64,000 nucleotides of DNA, taken from assembly GCA_026008535.1 (NCBI GenBank), contig BRKX01000014.1, forward strand, positions 18,932,694-18,996,693. Reading direction: 5' to 3'. The notes below the pieces were generated by a model that was given only the letters and a program-made list of their open reading frames with translations, was not told the origin of the DNA and did not search any database. The stretch's first letter is position 1; the number at the start of each line of letters is the position of its first letter. A program made the translations under genes and the position numbers. The DNA is from Perilla frutescens (lineage: Eukaryota > Streptophyta > Magnoliopsida > Lamiales > Lamiaceae). Below, one piece after another: positions 45,677 through 58,249 of this stretch.

Positions 45677-46678
45677 ATGGCTTTCTTTAGAAAAGCTGGG
45701 AATGTATTGGGAAGAGCTATGAATAGTCCCATAAGTCAAGAAATCCCTTCATCCAGTCCGTCAATCTTTCAAGCAATCAGATGCATGTCATCTTCGAAGC
45801 TCTTTATCGGAGGTCCAATGCCATTCTTGTTGCTATTCGATAAGCCTGTTTTTATCTCATAAGATGTGTAATTGTGTATCATATGTCCTGATTTTCATTT
45901 TGCAGGACTCTCATTCAACACTGATGACAGAAGTCTCAAACAGGCTTTCAACGAGTACGGGGAAGTTTCTGAAGGTGCTCCGACCACATCTTGTCATATA
46001 CATCATCTGCTTGTGAATCTATGATAGTATTTTGAAATGCTAATATGGAAGATGTATCACTAGTTTTCTTGAAGTAAACCAAGACATGCTTCAGTTTGTA
46101 ACGTCGTTACTACATAGTTCTGACTAGTGCGCCATTCTATCTGCATCTTGCTTCTTGATGCATTCATAAACTATTGATTTTCTTCTTAAGGATCTACGTG
46201 CATGTGCTTCCTGCCTTTAATCAACCTCTATATTTGGTGTGGGAAATCGTTAGAATAACATGTGGAAACTTCTTTCTCAACTGTTGCTACTTAAATTGGC
46301 ATATCTTCCAGCTAGGGTGATTATGGATCGTGAAACTGGTAGGTCCAGAGGATTTGGCTTTGTTACTTATTCTTCCATTGATGAGGCTACTGCTGCCATC
46401 CAGGCTTTGAATGAACAGGTCATTATCTCTCTTGTTTTGTTACCTCGAGTCTCTCTTTCTACTTCAGAATATTGAAACTCTCATCATTAAATAGTAGGTA
46501 GTGTTACCTTGATGTAGCAATTAGATGCTTAACTAAATTCCCATTTTGATATTTTCTTCAGGAACTTGATGGTCGTAGGATAAGAGTGGATTATGCAAAT
46601 GATAGGGTGCGTGGTTATGGAGGAGGTGGTGGTTTTGGTGGGAGCTATGGTGGCTCTAACCCTAGGGAAGAATATTAA
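45677..46678 (+). CDS. Glycine-rich RNA-binding protein, mitochondrial-type, single RRM
   Basis: Four exons: 45677-45812, 45906-45974, 46312-46418 and 46562-46678, all with GT-AG introns, giving 142 residues. Residues 1-38 are rich in Arg, Ser and hydrophobics and lack early acidic residues, like a mitochondrial presequence. One RRM follows, with RNP2 LFIGGL (42-47) and RNP1 RGFGFVTY (81-88). The tail (GYGGGGGFGGSYGGS) is a short glycine-rich domain ending at TAA 46676. Relatives in plants bind organellar transcripts and act in RNA editing, splicing or cold response. The glycine-rich tail is shorter than usual, and coding-like sequence continues in another frame after the stop (about 46674-46776), so the gene may be truncated by a frameshift or have an alternative last exon. 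Confidence 0.82.
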
Positions 46679-47227
46679 CACAAGTGGAGCTGGGGCTCGA
46701 GGAAGTGCCAATTATGCCGGTTATGATGTTGGGAATTTGAGATATGGAGGTGATAGTCAAAACTTTGGTAGTTGCTGGTGGTTTCGGAGAAGAGGACTCT
46801 CGGTCTCTCTCTCTATGATGGCTATTCCTGTATGTGTTGGAAAATTTGTACCAATAAGTACCTAAAAGATTTGTGTTTTATGTAGTCTTGGACTCTGAAA
46901 TATCAAATCAGAAGATCTCTCTGTATGGGAAATGCGAGTGGTTTGATGCTTACATGGTGCATCATGATTTTCTATTTTTTTGGTATTTTGTTCTATCCAT
47001 TTCTTGGTCTTTGCTATCCTCATGGTATTACAATCCTTGCAAGTGCAGTGATAATCCACGAAGAAGCTGAAGGAAAACCTGTAAATATATTTGAGAAGAT
47101 ATCCTAATACATTCTGAAGCGAAATCATAAGGCATTCTTGACGATTCTAACATTGGAAATATTTGTAGAGGAATGAAGGATGAATAGGTGATAAAATTTG
47201 AAGGCCGGATGTAACTTGGTGGCTCTT
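46679..47227. other. Convergent 3' regions of the RNA-binding protein gene and TAF11
   Basis: 549 bp separate the two stop codons. Out-of-frame glycine-rich sequence continues to about 46776; the rest has no supported gene and should hold both 3' untranslated regions. Confidence 0.5.
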
Positions 47228-48733
47228 TCATCGGAAAAGCCTGGGCACTGATCTCTTCGGGATTTTGCCATCGAGCTTTAACCTTCGATATGCTTCTCTC
47301 ATGTGGCATGGCCTGATTGGTCCTGTATCTCTTCTCTCTACCATCACCATCCTGGCTGCAATCCTTAGTGTTTTCAGTTTAACTTACCGGGGAAGCGAAG
47401 GGATACCTAAATAAAATCTTACTGGTAAAGAAGCCATTATACCTGTCTCTACGAGCTCCCCCACGAACATTTTTGCTATTCCCGATACCACAATAGTCAT
47501 AGGCATGGAGATCTTAGCACTTCCAGTTATGCTTGTTAATAACTGAATCAAAGGAAACAAATAATCACTATCAGATGATATCCTCACGAACAAAAGTATC
47601 TGCTCAGCAAAGAGATAAACCGTGATGATGACATATATTCCACACATAAAGGTAGAGTCATAGTTTGTCAGAGTTAAAACAATAATTGTTTTGTTGCTGC
47701 ACTCATTCAATTCATTAAGTTCTGTAATTAATTTTATGGGAATTTTCTTGATGATTGGGCATGGTAAAGAACAGTGAGGTGATGCCTACCCTTTTCATGT
47801 TAGATCTCTGAAATCCAGATCTTCGAAACGATTCATACCTACTCATTTGCTCCTCTGTAAAATGAGATAAAATTTCCCTGAAGGTGAGATGAGGTTAGAT
47901 GATCTTACAAACTGAGACAACGGACAACATATATTTAAGTTCAATGGAAATCATATATGTACAATTGTACACAATATAGAGATAAACCAAAACCAGCATT
48001 TTCTTTAATATAAGAGCATCACATATCTAAGAACTTTAAAGAGCTTATGACCAGAATAAGATAAACCATTATGATTATCTACATTCTCTGAGAAGGATAA
48101 TACAGAACACAGAAGACTGAAGAGTAGTGTATGGTAAAATAATGGAGCATAGCATGCAAATCTTCATAATTATAGAAACTTCAGACAATTTCATTTCATG
48201 ACTTATACCCAATCAATCCCCTGAAAGGGGGAAATATGCAAACCCAAGGAATAAGTAAATAATCAAATTCCGTGTAAAATCCCCATGTGATTACTATTTA
48301 GATGGGATAACTAGCAAAACTAAGAGTGCCAAACGCCAACATATAATATTGGCTTTTAAAGAGAAAGACAACATAGCTTGTAAGACTTTCAAGAAGCTCA
48401 CTAAATAAATTAGTCAACTTACTGCATCTTAGCTGTTTTTGCAGGATCACCGCTAGGTCGAAGCTTGCCAAGCTCAACATCCATGTTCTCTTCTTCTTCT
48501 TCGTCATCATCTTCTTTATTCTTGCCAATTTGGCCAGCTGTCCTCACAGGAATTGACCCAGCAGCCGAAGCTGAAGGATCGGCAGCAAGAACATTAGCAT
48601 TCATGTCTGGATCCCCACCACCAGGGCCAGCTGAAGCTTGTGTTTCATTCTCATCAAGACCCACAGGGGATTCTGGGGGCGATTCCTCTTGCTCCTCAAA
48701 AGCAATCTCAAATGGATCCTTGGACTTCTTCAT
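47228..48733 (-). CDS. TAF11: Transcription initiation factor TFIID subunit 11
   Basis: Four exons on the minus strand: 48733-48423, 47877-47790, 47542-47443 and 47355-47228. All junctions are GT-AG and phases agree, giving 208 residues. TAF11 pairs with TAF13 through a histone fold within TFIID and helps assemble the RNA polymerase II pre-initiation complex in the nucleus. The N-terminus (MKKSKDPFEIAFEEQEESPP) and the acidic run DDDEEEEENMDVEL fit plant TAF11. The histone-fold region follows: ILSHFTEEQMSRYESFRRS, then GIAKMFVGELVETARMVM, GPIRPCHMREAYRRLKLDGK and the end IPKRSVPRLFR. Length equals the usual plant protein. The gene is convergent with the RNA-binding protein gene. Single-exon readings of this locus stop early in introns and are misleading. 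Confidence 0.93.
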
Positions 48734-49990
48734 ACTAGTTACCTATAAATTGTTTCATATAGATAAATCCTCAAACATTATGAGGCTTTCTGCTGAGATA
48801 ACAGCAAAAGATCATACAAGACACAGATGGAATCACAAAATTTTTCATCGGGGTCTCAATAACATCAGGTCAGAAATTTAGGACCAGGTTATTACATAAT
48901 AAAACTGCCAGGCATCATGAGTGAAGATGCGAATTGATTTATTTTGGTTTCCATGGCTGACCTTTTCCCCCTTCTCATTGATCCCAAAGCTGAGAAAGCA
49001 TAAAAAAGAAGCTAGATTGTGATTTAAGAAACTATGGCAGAAGTGAGAGTAATCCACTCTAAACACTATGATGAAGTCAATCGGTCAAATACAAGACATG
49101 AGGCATATCCGAGCACAAAAAAACCAATTTGTATCATGTGGGGAGCATACTTTGATCATTTCATGCCAATAGAGTAGTGTAAACAAAAGAAAAGTTATGG
49201 AAAAAAAAATATCAAAACTACAAGAGAGGCTACGGCCTACGAGTGGATGGCATTATTTTGAATCAAATGTCCAGGCTTGGATTACAAGAAACCACATTCA
49301 CACAAAAACTCAAGAGATGACAAGATCACAGGGTAGACTGGTTGGGTTTCTTTAAAGTCAAATTCATGAATATCGCATTGTGAAATAACCAAGTACTAAA
49401 TTCAATGTTCCGCTTAGCTAATTAGTTCAATTTGGAAAAAGAAAACAGAGTGCACATATTAAAAGGCAGAAGATTCTTCAGGAAATACCCTAAAGCCTAG
49501 ATTTTACAAAAGATGTCCAATTCTTGATCATTTATACGAGCACGGCAGCACCCCATTCTTCTTCAACCATCAAGATGACTTAACCACAAATTTGAAGTGC
49601 AAAGAAGCCATTCAAACTCATACAAATAGAAGAGATGCATACGTAACAGGTGTTTCTTCCTTTGAGAGTCCACCACAAAATTCTCCTTAAAGCATGCTCC
49701 TTTGAACATCTCTCACCGTTCCCCCAATTCGAGAAATTAAGCCTATCTCTTACGGAAGTAATGCACACAAACTTGAGCTTTTGTGGTGGCGGGTGGGTCA
49801 ATGTAAACGACAGCTCGCAATTCACACACGCGCACACAATGAAGAAAAAAAAAACGAATTTAGGCAATCCACAAAATGAGATGCTTACCGTTACTATATG
49901 GCGGCGTGAGTGGGAAGCTTGGGCGACGGAATCACTGCGCAGTGGTGGATTGAGAATGAAGAAGACTCGTAATTCATAAACCCACCCCAC
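48734..49990 (-). promoter_or_regulatory. TAF11 upstream region with probable 5' UTR intron
   Basis: The start codon follows TTATAG|GTAACTAGT, an acceptor-like site. A donor-like GTAAGC on the minus strand at 49888 follows a GC-richer block (49889-49960) that looks like a leader exon. A leader intron of about 1.1 kb is therefore plausible. Nothing else coding is evident; short ORFs in this interval lack motifs. Confidence 0.4.
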
Positions 49991-50393
49991 CCCTAATTCT
50001 ATTTTATTCGTTTCCCGTTACTGCCTTATGTCTTATTCTTATATATAGAGGCTCTCTCTCAAAAAAAAAAAAGTAATGAATAAAGGGGTTAAATAAATTA
50101 ATCATTTTTTTTTCAATTTTTTTTTTAATTAGAAAAATGGGGGAGTCGAATCGAAATTCTTCCTTCCACACACGATTTCCATCGTTTGGATAATCCCCAT
50201 TCATTTTTTACTTTTAACTACTTTAATATTTTTTTTCAACAAAATTAAATTTGTACTTGATTACTTGAAGGATAAATTTAATAGAGAGTGTTAAAAATAA
50301 TTAAAAAACAATATTTAAAAATATTAGATGATTAATAATTTTGATTTTAAATATAATGAATTGATAAGTAATTATCTTGGGTTATACCCTAAA
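49991..50393. other. Intergenic, no gene seen
   Basis: AT-rich with poly-A and poly-T runs. It presumably includes the TAF11 promoter. Confidence 0.4.
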
Positions 50394-51176
50394 TGACTAT
50401 TTAAGTTTGCAATGAATTTGTGGAAGGATGTTTTTATTTGCACCATTGATTTTACTTTTTGCACTTCGCTTACTCAATGCACTACAAATTTTACTCTTTG
50501 CACCACACATATTTACATTAATATCCCTCGCTCCAAGAATATTTGTTTTACTTAAAAAAATGTTCAGAAACATAATTTCGAACACGTTCACCTTGTTCGA
50601 GAATATTAATTCGAACGACTCCAATACTTAGAAAAAATTTGGTTCGAAAACTAAAGTTCGAACAACCCTCATTTGTTCGGAAACTAAAATTTGAACGACA
50701 CTTAGAAAATTTCAGGGTGTAAAGGTGTTAGAAAATATTTTCCAAATGAAGTATGTTCGAAAATTGACGTTCGAACCATGTGAATATATTCGAAAACTTA
50801 AATTCAAACGTCTCTTAAGTGTTGTTCGAAAAATGGAGTTCGAACCACTCCAAAATGTTCGAAATTTCCAGTTCGAACAAATCGCGATTTGAACAAAAAA
50901 AAAAAACCCTCCACAACACGTTCTAAACTCGATTATTTTCAATCAATACACTCATGCTAGCATCTAACACTTCTAATAAGCTATTATAAGTTGATGAATA
51001 ATTCGATCAATTTGTTTTCTTTTTTAATTTTTGTTTAATTTTGAATTTATGGTGCATTGAGTAATTTTAGTGGTATGAACAAGTAATAAAAGGGTATTGA
51101 AGTAACTTCACAATTATTTTATTTTTTCTTTATTTCTTTTGTGGTGCAAAGAGTAAAAGTAGTGGTACAAATAGTC
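50394..51176. mobile_element. Inverted-repeat element with GTTCGAA spaced repeats
   Basis: The left end (ATTTGCACCATTGATTTTAC, TTTTTGCAC) and the complement of the right end (ATTTGTACCACTACTTTTAC, TCTTTGCAC) form an imperfect inverted repeat. Between 50580 and 50890 the palindrome GTTCGAAC, or its half GTTCGAAA, recurs about every 25-35 bp. No target duplication or coding region is found. Confidence 0.5.
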
Positions 51177-51473
51177 GCTCCCTTCGTGGAATGTATGAGA
51201 AGCATGTCTAGGATATCACAAGTGGAAAGCAATAAAAGCAAATGGAGGCATTGGTTTGGGGAAGTGCAAAACATTGGTGGCTCATCTAGCCTCTCAACTT
51301 GCTCAAGGGTGAGGACGGACTGACCTGCAATTTAATCACATTATTCACTGAGGAAATACTTTTTACTCAAATTTCAGTTCAATTCCATACAATCAGATTA
51401 TTCCCTTTTCATATCCATTTCGTAGACTACATATTAAACAGCAGCAGATGATCAGCTCTTCTACAGCCTTCTT
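51177..51473 (-). other. NFS2 downstream region
   Basis: No gene is visible. The part near 51473 should hold the NFS2 3' untranslated region. Confidence 0.4.
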
Positions 51474-54400
51474 CTACTTGAAAGATGCAAAAAAGTTGAT
51501 TGTGTCGGAAAGAGCCTGGATGAACTCATCCACATCCTCCTTGGTGTTGTAGAAATGAAGACTTGCACGAGCGCTCGCATTCACTCCCAGATACCGATGA
51601 AGGGGCTGAGCGCAATGGTGACCTGATCTAATTGCTACGCCGTGCTGGAAAATAAATATACGACCAACAAGGTAATTAAACAAGACACAATACAAGGTTC
51701 ATTAATTTTTGCAGTGTTTAACATGAAAACTACTTATTATCCGTACCTGTTGGTCAAGAAAAGTAGCAACATCAGTTGGGTGAACATCTTCCACGTTGAA
51801 GGAACATAGCGCAGCTCTGGTCACGCTTCTTGAAGGTTTTGGGCCGTAGACCCGGACGCTGGGCACTGAACTCAATCGATCATATAAATAATTTGCTAGC
51901 TCTACCTGCCCAAGGAAAAGAAAACTTGGCGCTCATTGTTAATGATACTTGGTCTCTCATCCAAGTAATCCTAAAGATGAGATGAGATCATCTTAAAATT
52001 AATTAAAATAAAAATAAAATCAAAGAACACGTAAAATAGCAAAAATGATGGGAAAAAAAAGGGGCAAACTTTACCTCATATTCATGAATCTTTTGCATTC
52101 CAATGCCTGATAAATAATCGATAGCTGCCCCCAATCCAATGGCTTCCCCAATAGCAGGAGTTCCAGCTTCAAATCTATCACATTGGAAAGCATTTTACAC
52201 AAGAACACTAAATAAAGGAACAACTGCGGAATCAGGGTCACCCAGCACAAAATAATACATCCCAATAAATTCATACAATTCAACAAATTGAACATTTAAT
52301 GGTAAACACAGATTGGAGTCTATAGCTTGCTTAGTGTAGAATATACAGCCTTGGAATGGATTTAGCTTATATAGATGAAGCACCAAAAGTGCAACTGCCA
52401 GACGATAAAGGAAAGAATGAAGGAAGTGAGGGGGTCAGAGAGCTGATGCAAGTGCACAAAATATAAATGGTATTGTATATTCGTAGCAAAGATTTTCAAA
52501 TCAATCTTTCATAATATCAAGTGTACCTTCACCTCCAATCCTAAACCAATTCCATATAGAATGTTCATATCAGGGAAGCCAAGTCACGTTGCACAACTCC
52601 TACAACTAACACTGGTCAGCTGACACGTATGACACTCACCTGGATGGAGGTTCAGCATAGGTCGAGTGATCCAAATATACATCTGATATCATTTCACCAC
52701 CACCTGAGAATAATGTCATAGAGGCTTAAAGAAACAAACTTTGAAAATACTTGAACCCAAGAATTCATGATTTGTTAATCATGATAGGAACTACAAAATT
52801 ATTTCAGATTCAATAAAGAGGAAACCAAACATGAATAATCATATGAAAAGGGAAAGGAAAACTCACCTAAGAAAGGAGGCATGGAAGACAAGAGCTCACT
52901 TTTACCATATAAGAACCCAATGCCTGTAGGCCCACACATCTGAAGCATGATTAATTCTTCACTTCAAACACTGACTTATAAGACTTTGGAGCTAACAGAT
53001 ACGGATACTGACTTAAATTCTAATGCAGATGGAAAGGACATCACCTTATGGGAGGAAGCAACCAGAAAATCAGCATCAAGGCTCCTTACATCAACCACCA
53101 TATGAGGAACACTTTGGCAAGCATCTACAAGCACTTTGGCTCCAACATCATGAGCCCAACTTACCACTTGATCAATTGAAAGAACAGAAGCTGCAGGAAA
53201 ACCGGTAAAGAGAAGAAATAGGAGGAACTGTCACGCATGAGAATTTGTTATTTGGGCTCTTGCATAGAAATAGCTACTTGTTAAGAGTAATCCTCACATC
53301 ACATAAATCTTGGACATAGAATGAAATAAAGCTGGTTCCTTTTATGCAAATAGGTAGATGATTTCCAAGAATCACAGGAAATAAATAAATAAATCATGGA
53401 TGCAAGAAAAAAGTTATTTAAGTTAAATTAAGCCTCAGCTCACAGCCATGGTTATTCCTTCTCACATGGTATGGTTAGATGGCAATTCACTCACCCAGCA
53501 CATTTGAGACATGGTGAACAACAACGAGTTTTGTCTGCTTTGAGATCATTTCCCTTAGCTTTTCTTCATCTGGAACTTCATCTTCTGTTAAATCTATGAA
53601 CTTCAACACTGCACCAGTCTTTTGAGCTACAAATTGCCAAGGAACAATAGCACTGTGATGTTCAGCGATTGTAAGTATAACCTGAAAACCATGAATCAAG
53701 TACTTATTAGCAAGTCTAATTCATAGCAAAGGAATAAAAAGGTTTGGATTTAAAAAACAAGTATAAGAAAAAAGACAACGGGCTAATGCATTGCAATGTT
53801 TTGAGGTAGTTGGCAGTGCCTCATACTTGCCCTTAGTCCATCATTCTCAATGTCAACATTCCTTGCAAAAGAAAGAAATGAGGAGTAGTCCTCATGACCA
53901 AATGTTGATGTTTCACTATTCTTCAAAATTACCCGGACGTCCATGATAATAAACAAATAATTTATTCTGCATCCATGATTATCTCACTTGACATCTTGAA
54001 ATGAGTAAGTTTCCAATAACAATGCATACATGATACTTGCAGCCCCTAGAATACAGACTGGGCTTACCATTCTTCTCATTGATTAGGAATGTACCACGTG
54101 AAAATTAACATTGATTACTTGTTCTTTAAAATGGCATTCTGTTAACATCAAGATTTCTAGGTCGGATATGGTCCGTGCAAGGGCTAAAGTTGTATACTTT
54201 GATTCAAAAAATATTTCAATCAAAATTTAAAATAAATAAATTCCCCCTTTTGGTCATACTGCAGTTAAGAGGCCCAATCAACATGCATAATAGAACAAGT
54301 TCCTATATTTTTAATAACAACAGTAACAGGACAATTTTTTCTATCAAGTAGCCATCAATCAACTCGAATTCATAATCATCAATATGCTATAAGCAAAAAA

Positions 54401-55070
54401 GGGAAAAATCTATACCTCATCTCCCTCCTTGAGATTCGAGAGTCCCCAACTATAAGCCACCAAATTGATTGCCTCAGTAGCATTTCTGGTAAACACAATC
54501 TCTCTACACTCCGCTGCGTTTATAAAATTTGCCACCTTCTGCCTCGCCAATTCATATTCATCCGTCGCCTTTGCACTACACAACAGCACCAAATCAACTC
54601 AAAACAAAATAATGGCACGACAAATGTCTTCCTCCTCCCAAAATTACCTCAAATAATGAATCCCGCGATGAACGTTCGAATTATACGCTTCGTAATAATT
54701 CCGCAGAGCGTTAATCACCGCCGTCGGCTTCTGCGACGTGGCGGCGTTATCCAAATACACCAGCTTCTTCCCGTTCACCTCCTGTGCAAAAAAAAAAAAT
54801 AAGATTTCCACCCAAAAATCAAAACAGCGAAAATTGAGATAGCGAAAGTGGAGCTGCCTGGTGGAGGATGGGGAAATCGGGTCGGGTGCGGTGGGCGATG
54901 GAGCCGGGGCCGAGCTGCGGGTCGGTGGACAGCGGAGCCGGAGCGGCGGCGGCGAAAGCGAAAGGTGCCGTACGGAGAGTGCGGTTGGAGCGGTTAGGGT
55001 TGGGTTTGATGGTACGGAGAGAAGGCGGGAGTTTGAGCGCGACGGCCTCCATTGTTATCATCATCGCCAC
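51474..55070 (-). CDS. NFS2: Plastid cysteine desulfurase (SufS/NifS-like)
   Basis: Ten exons on the minus strand: 55052-54858 (or from 55070), 54781-54648, 54575-54416, 53681-53495, 53190-53045, 52939-52867, 52703-52640, 52174-52075, 51905-51747 and 51644-51474. Phases agree; starting at 55052 gives 462 residues, the usual length. NFS2 uses pyridoxal phosphate to release sulfur from cysteine for plastid Fe-S assembly, with SufE as partner. Visible motifs are LDNAATSQKP, the HHS in TIAEHHSAIVPW, DACQSVPH, the cofactor lysine in SSHK (K274) and the catalytic cysteine in RSGHHC (C417). Residues 1-60 are Ser/Thr/Pro/Ala-rich with few acids, like a transit peptide. Intron 1 (54857-54782) begins GC instead of GT. 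An upstream in-frame ATG at 55068-55070 would add six residues. Confidence 0.95.
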
Positions 55071-55527
55071 TCAAAAAGTCCAACTAGCTTGGCCTTACCA
55101 GTTAACACTACTATGTTCTTATTAATTCTTTTTTTTTTTTTTTGAACAAATGTTCTTATTAATTCTTACATGTACCAGTGTGTACTTTTCTACTTTTCAA
55201 TTATTACATAATACACCCCGAACTTTTACATTCTTCACAATTGGTGTTTTTTTTTTGGTGTTCTATTTATAACACCAAACTTTGCATTGAGGTGATCGAA
55301 TATAGACGATGTCTTATATTATATGGAAAAAAGTATCATTTAAAATACTGAAAAATACCATTTTTTATACTAAACAATATTACATTTATTTTTACTGAAA
55401 ATTATAGCTAAAAATAAAAAAAGTAGTGACATTTTTATAATCATTACTACATTTTTAATTGAAGAAATATCACTTATAATATTAAAAATATATAAGTTAT
55501 GACATTGAAATGTATTATAAATTTTCA
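55071..55527. other. Intergenic upstream of NFS2
   Basis: Should contain the NFS2 promoter. A poly-T tract lies at 55128-55143. Phrases such as AGTATCATTTAAAATACTG and ATCACTTATAATATTAAAAA also occur in variant form at 63277-63430, so part of this is a dispersed repeat. Confidence 0.4.
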
Positions 55528-55556
55528 CTAGAATGACTCCTGTGCGATGCACGGAT

Positions 55557-55690
55557 AAAATTTAAAGAGGATAACAAATGAAATATTAAAAAAAAAAGTT
55601 ATCTATTAAAGAGGATAACAAATGAAATATTAAAAAAAAAAAGTTATTTATTAAAGAGGATAACAAATGAAATATTAAAAAAAAAAGTTA
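55557..55690. repeat. Three tandem copies of a ~48 bp unit
   Basis: AAAGAGGATAACAAATGAAA followed by TATTAAAAAAAAAAGTTA repeats three times almost perfectly, the copies differing mainly in A-tract length. Confidence 0.85.
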
Positions 55691-56052
55691 AGCTCTTTGT
55701 TTTCTTAAATTTATAGTTTGTTCATTCAAAATAATATTTATCGTTTCTTCGATGTGGAATAATTTATTGAAAAAAGATTTATTTAATTATTTAAAATATA
55801 TTTCAAATTGCAAACTAAAATACATTTAGGTTTTTAAAAAATTCAATATATTTAATTGAATTTTTTGTATATTTAATTAATGAAATATTATTTAAATATA
55901 TATAATAATAAATTGATATATATTTAAATTAAAAATAAATAAATACAAAAAATAAACATATCTAATTAAAAAATTAATATAATTTTAAACTCAAAATAAC
56001 AATATAAATAGAACAAACGAAAAAAGACGATTGCTCTTAATTTTAAAAACTA

Positions 56053-56294
56053 CTCCCTCCATTTCTGAATAAGTGTCATTCTAACATTTTAATTTTATTT
56101 CAAAAAAGTGTTATTCTACAAATTCGAGACAAAAAATCACATTTTTCACACATTTTTCCCTCATTTAATGAATTTAAAAAAATATATATTTGACTCATTT
56201 AATGTATTCACACAAGGGTATATTAAATAATTTAATTAATTTATTACTTTGTGTGTATTTATCTAAAATGACATTTATATAGAAACGGAGAGAG
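56053..56294. mobile_element. Stowaway-like MITE (copy 2)
   Basis: Flanked by TA (56051-56052 and 56295-56296), with ends CTCCCTCCATTTCTGAATAAG and the related complement. The sequence matches copy 1 (13766-14002) in reverse orientation: both contain AATAAGTGTC and AACATTTT/AAAATGTT segments at corresponding places. Confidence 0.7.
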
Positions 56295-56990
56295 TAGTAA
56301 ATATTAAAATAAATAGGAGTAATTTCATTGAATTCATATCCATATTGTGCAAGAATAATAACTACAACATATTTATCCAAATTTCTCATTACATTTAAAA
56401 CCTCTAGCATCATGTGAAATTGTATTAGAAATTCGTTATTTAAAAAAAAAAACTATTAACAAATATGTATTAATTTAAGCTTTATTTTACAATATTAATT
56501 TCATCATCTATTTGATAATACTACAATAACACAAACTAATTCATATAAAAAAAAAAAAAAACAATGCGTAATTGAGCAATCAATAGGTTTGTGGATTTTA
56601 TTGGATAGATATCAATAGAAATAATATATAGATATCCAACTAATAATTTTGCATTTTAGTGTTAAATCAAAATATAATTGGACCAATATTAATAATTTAA
56701 TATGAATATTTCTACATAATTATAAAATAATTGTTCAATAATGACAATTTAAAAAAATAACATTAAACTATAGTTCATCATAAAGAAAAATAGGTATCCG
56801 ATAAATTTACATGTATATATCATTATATGGTTAATTGCTTTAAAAATTATGAATTTGAAACTTAGTTACAAATTTAATATGAACTTTAAAAGTAATTAAC
56901 CCATCATTATATCAGCAAAATTAAGTCCCACAACCATCCCAATAACAAAAAATACCCATATAAATGGGAGGAAAAAGAGTTGTGTGTTAT

Positions 56991-57024
56991 AATATATATA
57001 TATATATATAGATATATTGATATA

Positions 57025-57057
<33 letters not shown>
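56991..57057. repeat. (TA)n and (ATT)n microsatellites
   Basis: A TA tract at 56991-57011 and an ATT tract at 57027-57056 lie close together. Confidence 0.85.
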
Positions 57058-57058
<1 letters not shown>

Positions 57059-57290
57059 GATTTAAAATATACTATATAAATTACCTCCATAAAATGTAAT
57101 TAACTCTCCCAAAATGATGGCTAATTGGCGTATTAATTGTGATTCATTAATGTTGATAGACTATCAACGCAATTAATATAAATTGATTTATTGACTAATT
57201 GACTAATTTATCAATGTTAGATTATATGTAATTAAATGATGTTAGATGGGCGGGAAAAAAAGATGTTCCATGAGTGTGTTATTATATATA

Positions 57291-58214
57291 CTAGCATTTC
57301 TCCCGTGCGATGCACAGATAAAGTACATAGCATATTTAAAATTATTTATCAAATTTTTAAAATAATTAATTTTCAATATAAATGTATAAAAAACAATGTG
57401 AAATAAAAAAAAATGATGTTAATAGTATATTATACATCAAGTATATTATTGTATCTAAAAAATTATTCAATAAAAAACTTATTTTCTTTACAAATTTTTG
57501 AAACACAACAATAATAAATTTATCAAATAAATGCAATTTATTATATATAACATTTCATATAATCTTTTTATATAAAAAAATTCAAAAGTAAATTTGCGGC
57601 TAAAAGAAGTATTATAGATAAATAATTTAGAATTATTTGTACTTGACATCATGCCTATAATAACTAATTTTTTAATTAATTGATTTTAAGTAAGATAATA
57701 AATCGGACAATAATTAAAATTTGAATCAAGAAATAATGTAATGAGGGTTAGGGTTTATTTTTTTAATTTAAATTATTAGATCAATATATATATATATATA
57801 TACACACGTAATTACCTTGTGCATTTCAATAACCAACAAATGTTTTAGTTCTAATATTTCTATATTATTAGTTAAACTTAGAAATTTATGCACATTTAAT
57901 TAATTAATATCTTCTAGGTATATTTTGAAATTAATTAGAATGACATAAAATAATTGTTCATATTTATGTGTATAATTGGATGGCTTCCAATTTGATGTGG
58001 GGACAAATTAATATTTAACTAAATAATCATTATATTATAGTAATATTAAATAGTAAGAATAATAAAATATACATATACATACTACTATTAATTTGTTCAA
58101 ATGTTACATTTATTTGGTATAAATTAAGGAACTATCATGCATGTAGATATATCATCATATAACTTATATTTTTATCAATAATTTTAATTTTATGCATTCA
58201 AATTGGATAAAATA

Positions 58215-58249
<35 letters not shown>

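Larger units (their letters stand above)
55528..57013 (-). mobile_element. Helitron-like element, minus orientation
   Basis: On the minus strand a Helitron 3' end is visible at 55528-55555: CTAG at the terminus and the hairpin GTGCGATGCAC just inside, with A at the insertion side. The 5' end may be the GTGTGTTATAATATATAT block with terminal GA near 57013, which resembles the other Helitron 5' ends at 57248, 58612 and 58918. Length and left-right pairing are uncertain. No helicase gene is present. A Stowaway-like MITE is nested inside. Confidence 0.5.

Noticed and set aside
48465..48881. 138-codon plus-strand ORF rich in Ser
   Set aside because: Antisense of the acidic TAF11 first exon (GAA/GAG codons read as Ser/Phe).
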